Virus record (IMG/VR): IMGVR_UViG_3300027833_000229
Location: 1 to 23,033 of that record
Length of the DNA: 23,033 nucleotides
Reading direction: 5' to 3' (one strand)
From: a virus
The first letter of the stretch is position 1. Each line of letters begins with the position of its first letter. The position numbers and the translations under genes are program-made. Under the pieces are notes generated by a model. It made no database searches, was not told the DNA's origin, and saw nothing but the letters and a program-made list of their open reading frames with translations. Shown piece after piece: positions 22,523-23,033 of this stretch.

Positions 22523-23001
22523 TATGCGTCTACGTCTGTTTCTGTATCAACTGATATATCTGTTAATGATTCTTCATCAGAACCACCACCTGAACTTCCG
22601 GTATCAAACTCTGATGCGTCAACTTCTCCTTCAATATTTGGAGCACCATATCTTAATATACGAGCAATCGCTTTTTGGGCATTTTGTTGTTCGTTTAAGT
22701 TAAGTAAGTAGTATTTTTTACCTTCAACCTCAGCAATAAATGTTCTAGAAGTATGAACTAAATAGAAATTTTCGTTGTTTTTAAGATTGATACGAAATGT
22801 GGTTGGTGTTGGAGCAACCCAATCGATTGAGGCAACAAATAAATCAAATTGTGGGCCTAATAGGGATACTATTACGTCCTTTAATTCTGGGAACTTAGTT
22901 AATTCGTCATACTCGATAGCAGCTTGTTCTATACTTGCTCTCTCTTTATAGACGGTTTTAGCTAAGGATTGAATTTTTGCTCTTAGTTCCGATTTAGTCA
23001 T
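22522..23001 (-). CDS. Hypothetical protein coupled to the nuclease-like gene
   Basis: A 159-residue protein that I do not recognise. A helical N-terminus (MTKSELRAKIQSLAKTVYKE onward) leads to a beta-rich centre (FRINLKNNENFYLVHTSRTF, VEGKKYYLLNLNEQQNAQKA) and an acidic, Ser/Gly-rich tail (DTGSSGGGSDEESLTDISVD), probably disordered. There is no membrane segment or enzyme motif. Both ends overlap neighbours as TAATG, so it is produced together with the following nuclease-like protein and could be its partner. AAAGGA lies close upstream of the ATG and may act as a Shine-Dalgarno. Confidence 0.7.
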   Translation of the reverse strand: MTKSELRAKIQSLAKTVYKERASIEQAAIEYDELTKFPELKDVIVSLLGPQFDLFVASIDWVAPTPTTFRINLKNNENFYLVHTSRTFIAEVEGKKYYLLNLNEQQNAQKAIARILRYGAPNIEGEVDASEFDTGSSGGGSDEESLTDISVDTETDVDA

Positions 23002-23033
23002 TATCCTTTTTGTTTAGCTGTTGGACCTTTACC
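23001..23033 (-). CDS. 3' end of an upstream gene (partial)
   Basis: Ten codons ending GKGPTAKQKG and a TAA are open to the window edge. The TAA shares its last base with the ATG of the next gene (TAATG), exactly as at six other junctions in the window, which supports this being a real gene end. Nothing can be said about function. Confidence 0.5.
   Translation of the reverse strand, partial: GKGPTAKQKG

Overview
The window is part of the late (virion) gene region of a T4-like tailed bacteriophage with a contractile tail. It is AT-rich, every supported gene is on the minus strand, and coding is almost gap-free; the longest gap is about 208 bases. T4-type hallmarks are recognisable from sequence: large terminase (gp17-like), portal (gp20-like), prohead protease (gp21-like), scaffold (gp22-like), major capsid protein (gp23-like), neck proteins (gp13- and gp14-like), tail terminator (gp15-like) and PhoH. 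I found no tRNA, rRNA, CRISPR array, insertion sequence or integrase. The host cannot be read from the sequence. Few starts have a clear Shine-Dalgarno site and many have A-rich leaders, which would fit a Bacteroidota-type host, but this is weak evidence.

In the direction of transcription (high to low coordinates), 23033-17733 holds accessory and uncharacterised genes: a gene tail, two coupled unknowns (one with a possible PD-(D/E)XK nuclease core), a DUF5872-like basic protein, a small cupin-like phage protein, an FAD-dependent dehydrogenase resembling COG2509, a small 'HRxDGPA' protein, a sugar-isomerase-like cupin and a P-loop kinase-like ATPase. 17708-13311 is the DNA-packaging block: a coiled-coil protein, a membrane-anchored protein with a beta-rich end, terminase and portal. 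13274-7023 is head assembly: three unknowns, an acidic probable core protein, protease, scaffold and capsid. 6934-1 is PhoH followed by small virion proteins, the gp13-gp14-gp15 neck and tail-completion cluster, a small beta-rich protein and a long collagen-like fibre gene that runs off the window. The sheath and tube genes that sit between gp17 and gp20 in T4 are absent from that place.

Two regulatory patterns stand out. A motif AATATTTATAA followed by Y and A-rich sequence lies 9-15 bases upstream of seven gene starts. Each of three terminator hairpins runs straight, or within about ten bases, into this motif or a variant, which suggests phage late promoters that need no -35 element. In addition, seven gene junctions share the sequence TAATG, implying stop-start translational coupling.

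The protein observations most worth following are: an acidic block of about 21 residues (core TDAEEEGY) present twice in the scaffold and once in a neighbouring head gene; a collagen-like fibre interrupted by a C1q/TNF-like domain; a cellular-type FAD dehydrogenase inside a phage; and a membrane-anchored, beta-ended protein upstream of the terminase that could be a spanin.
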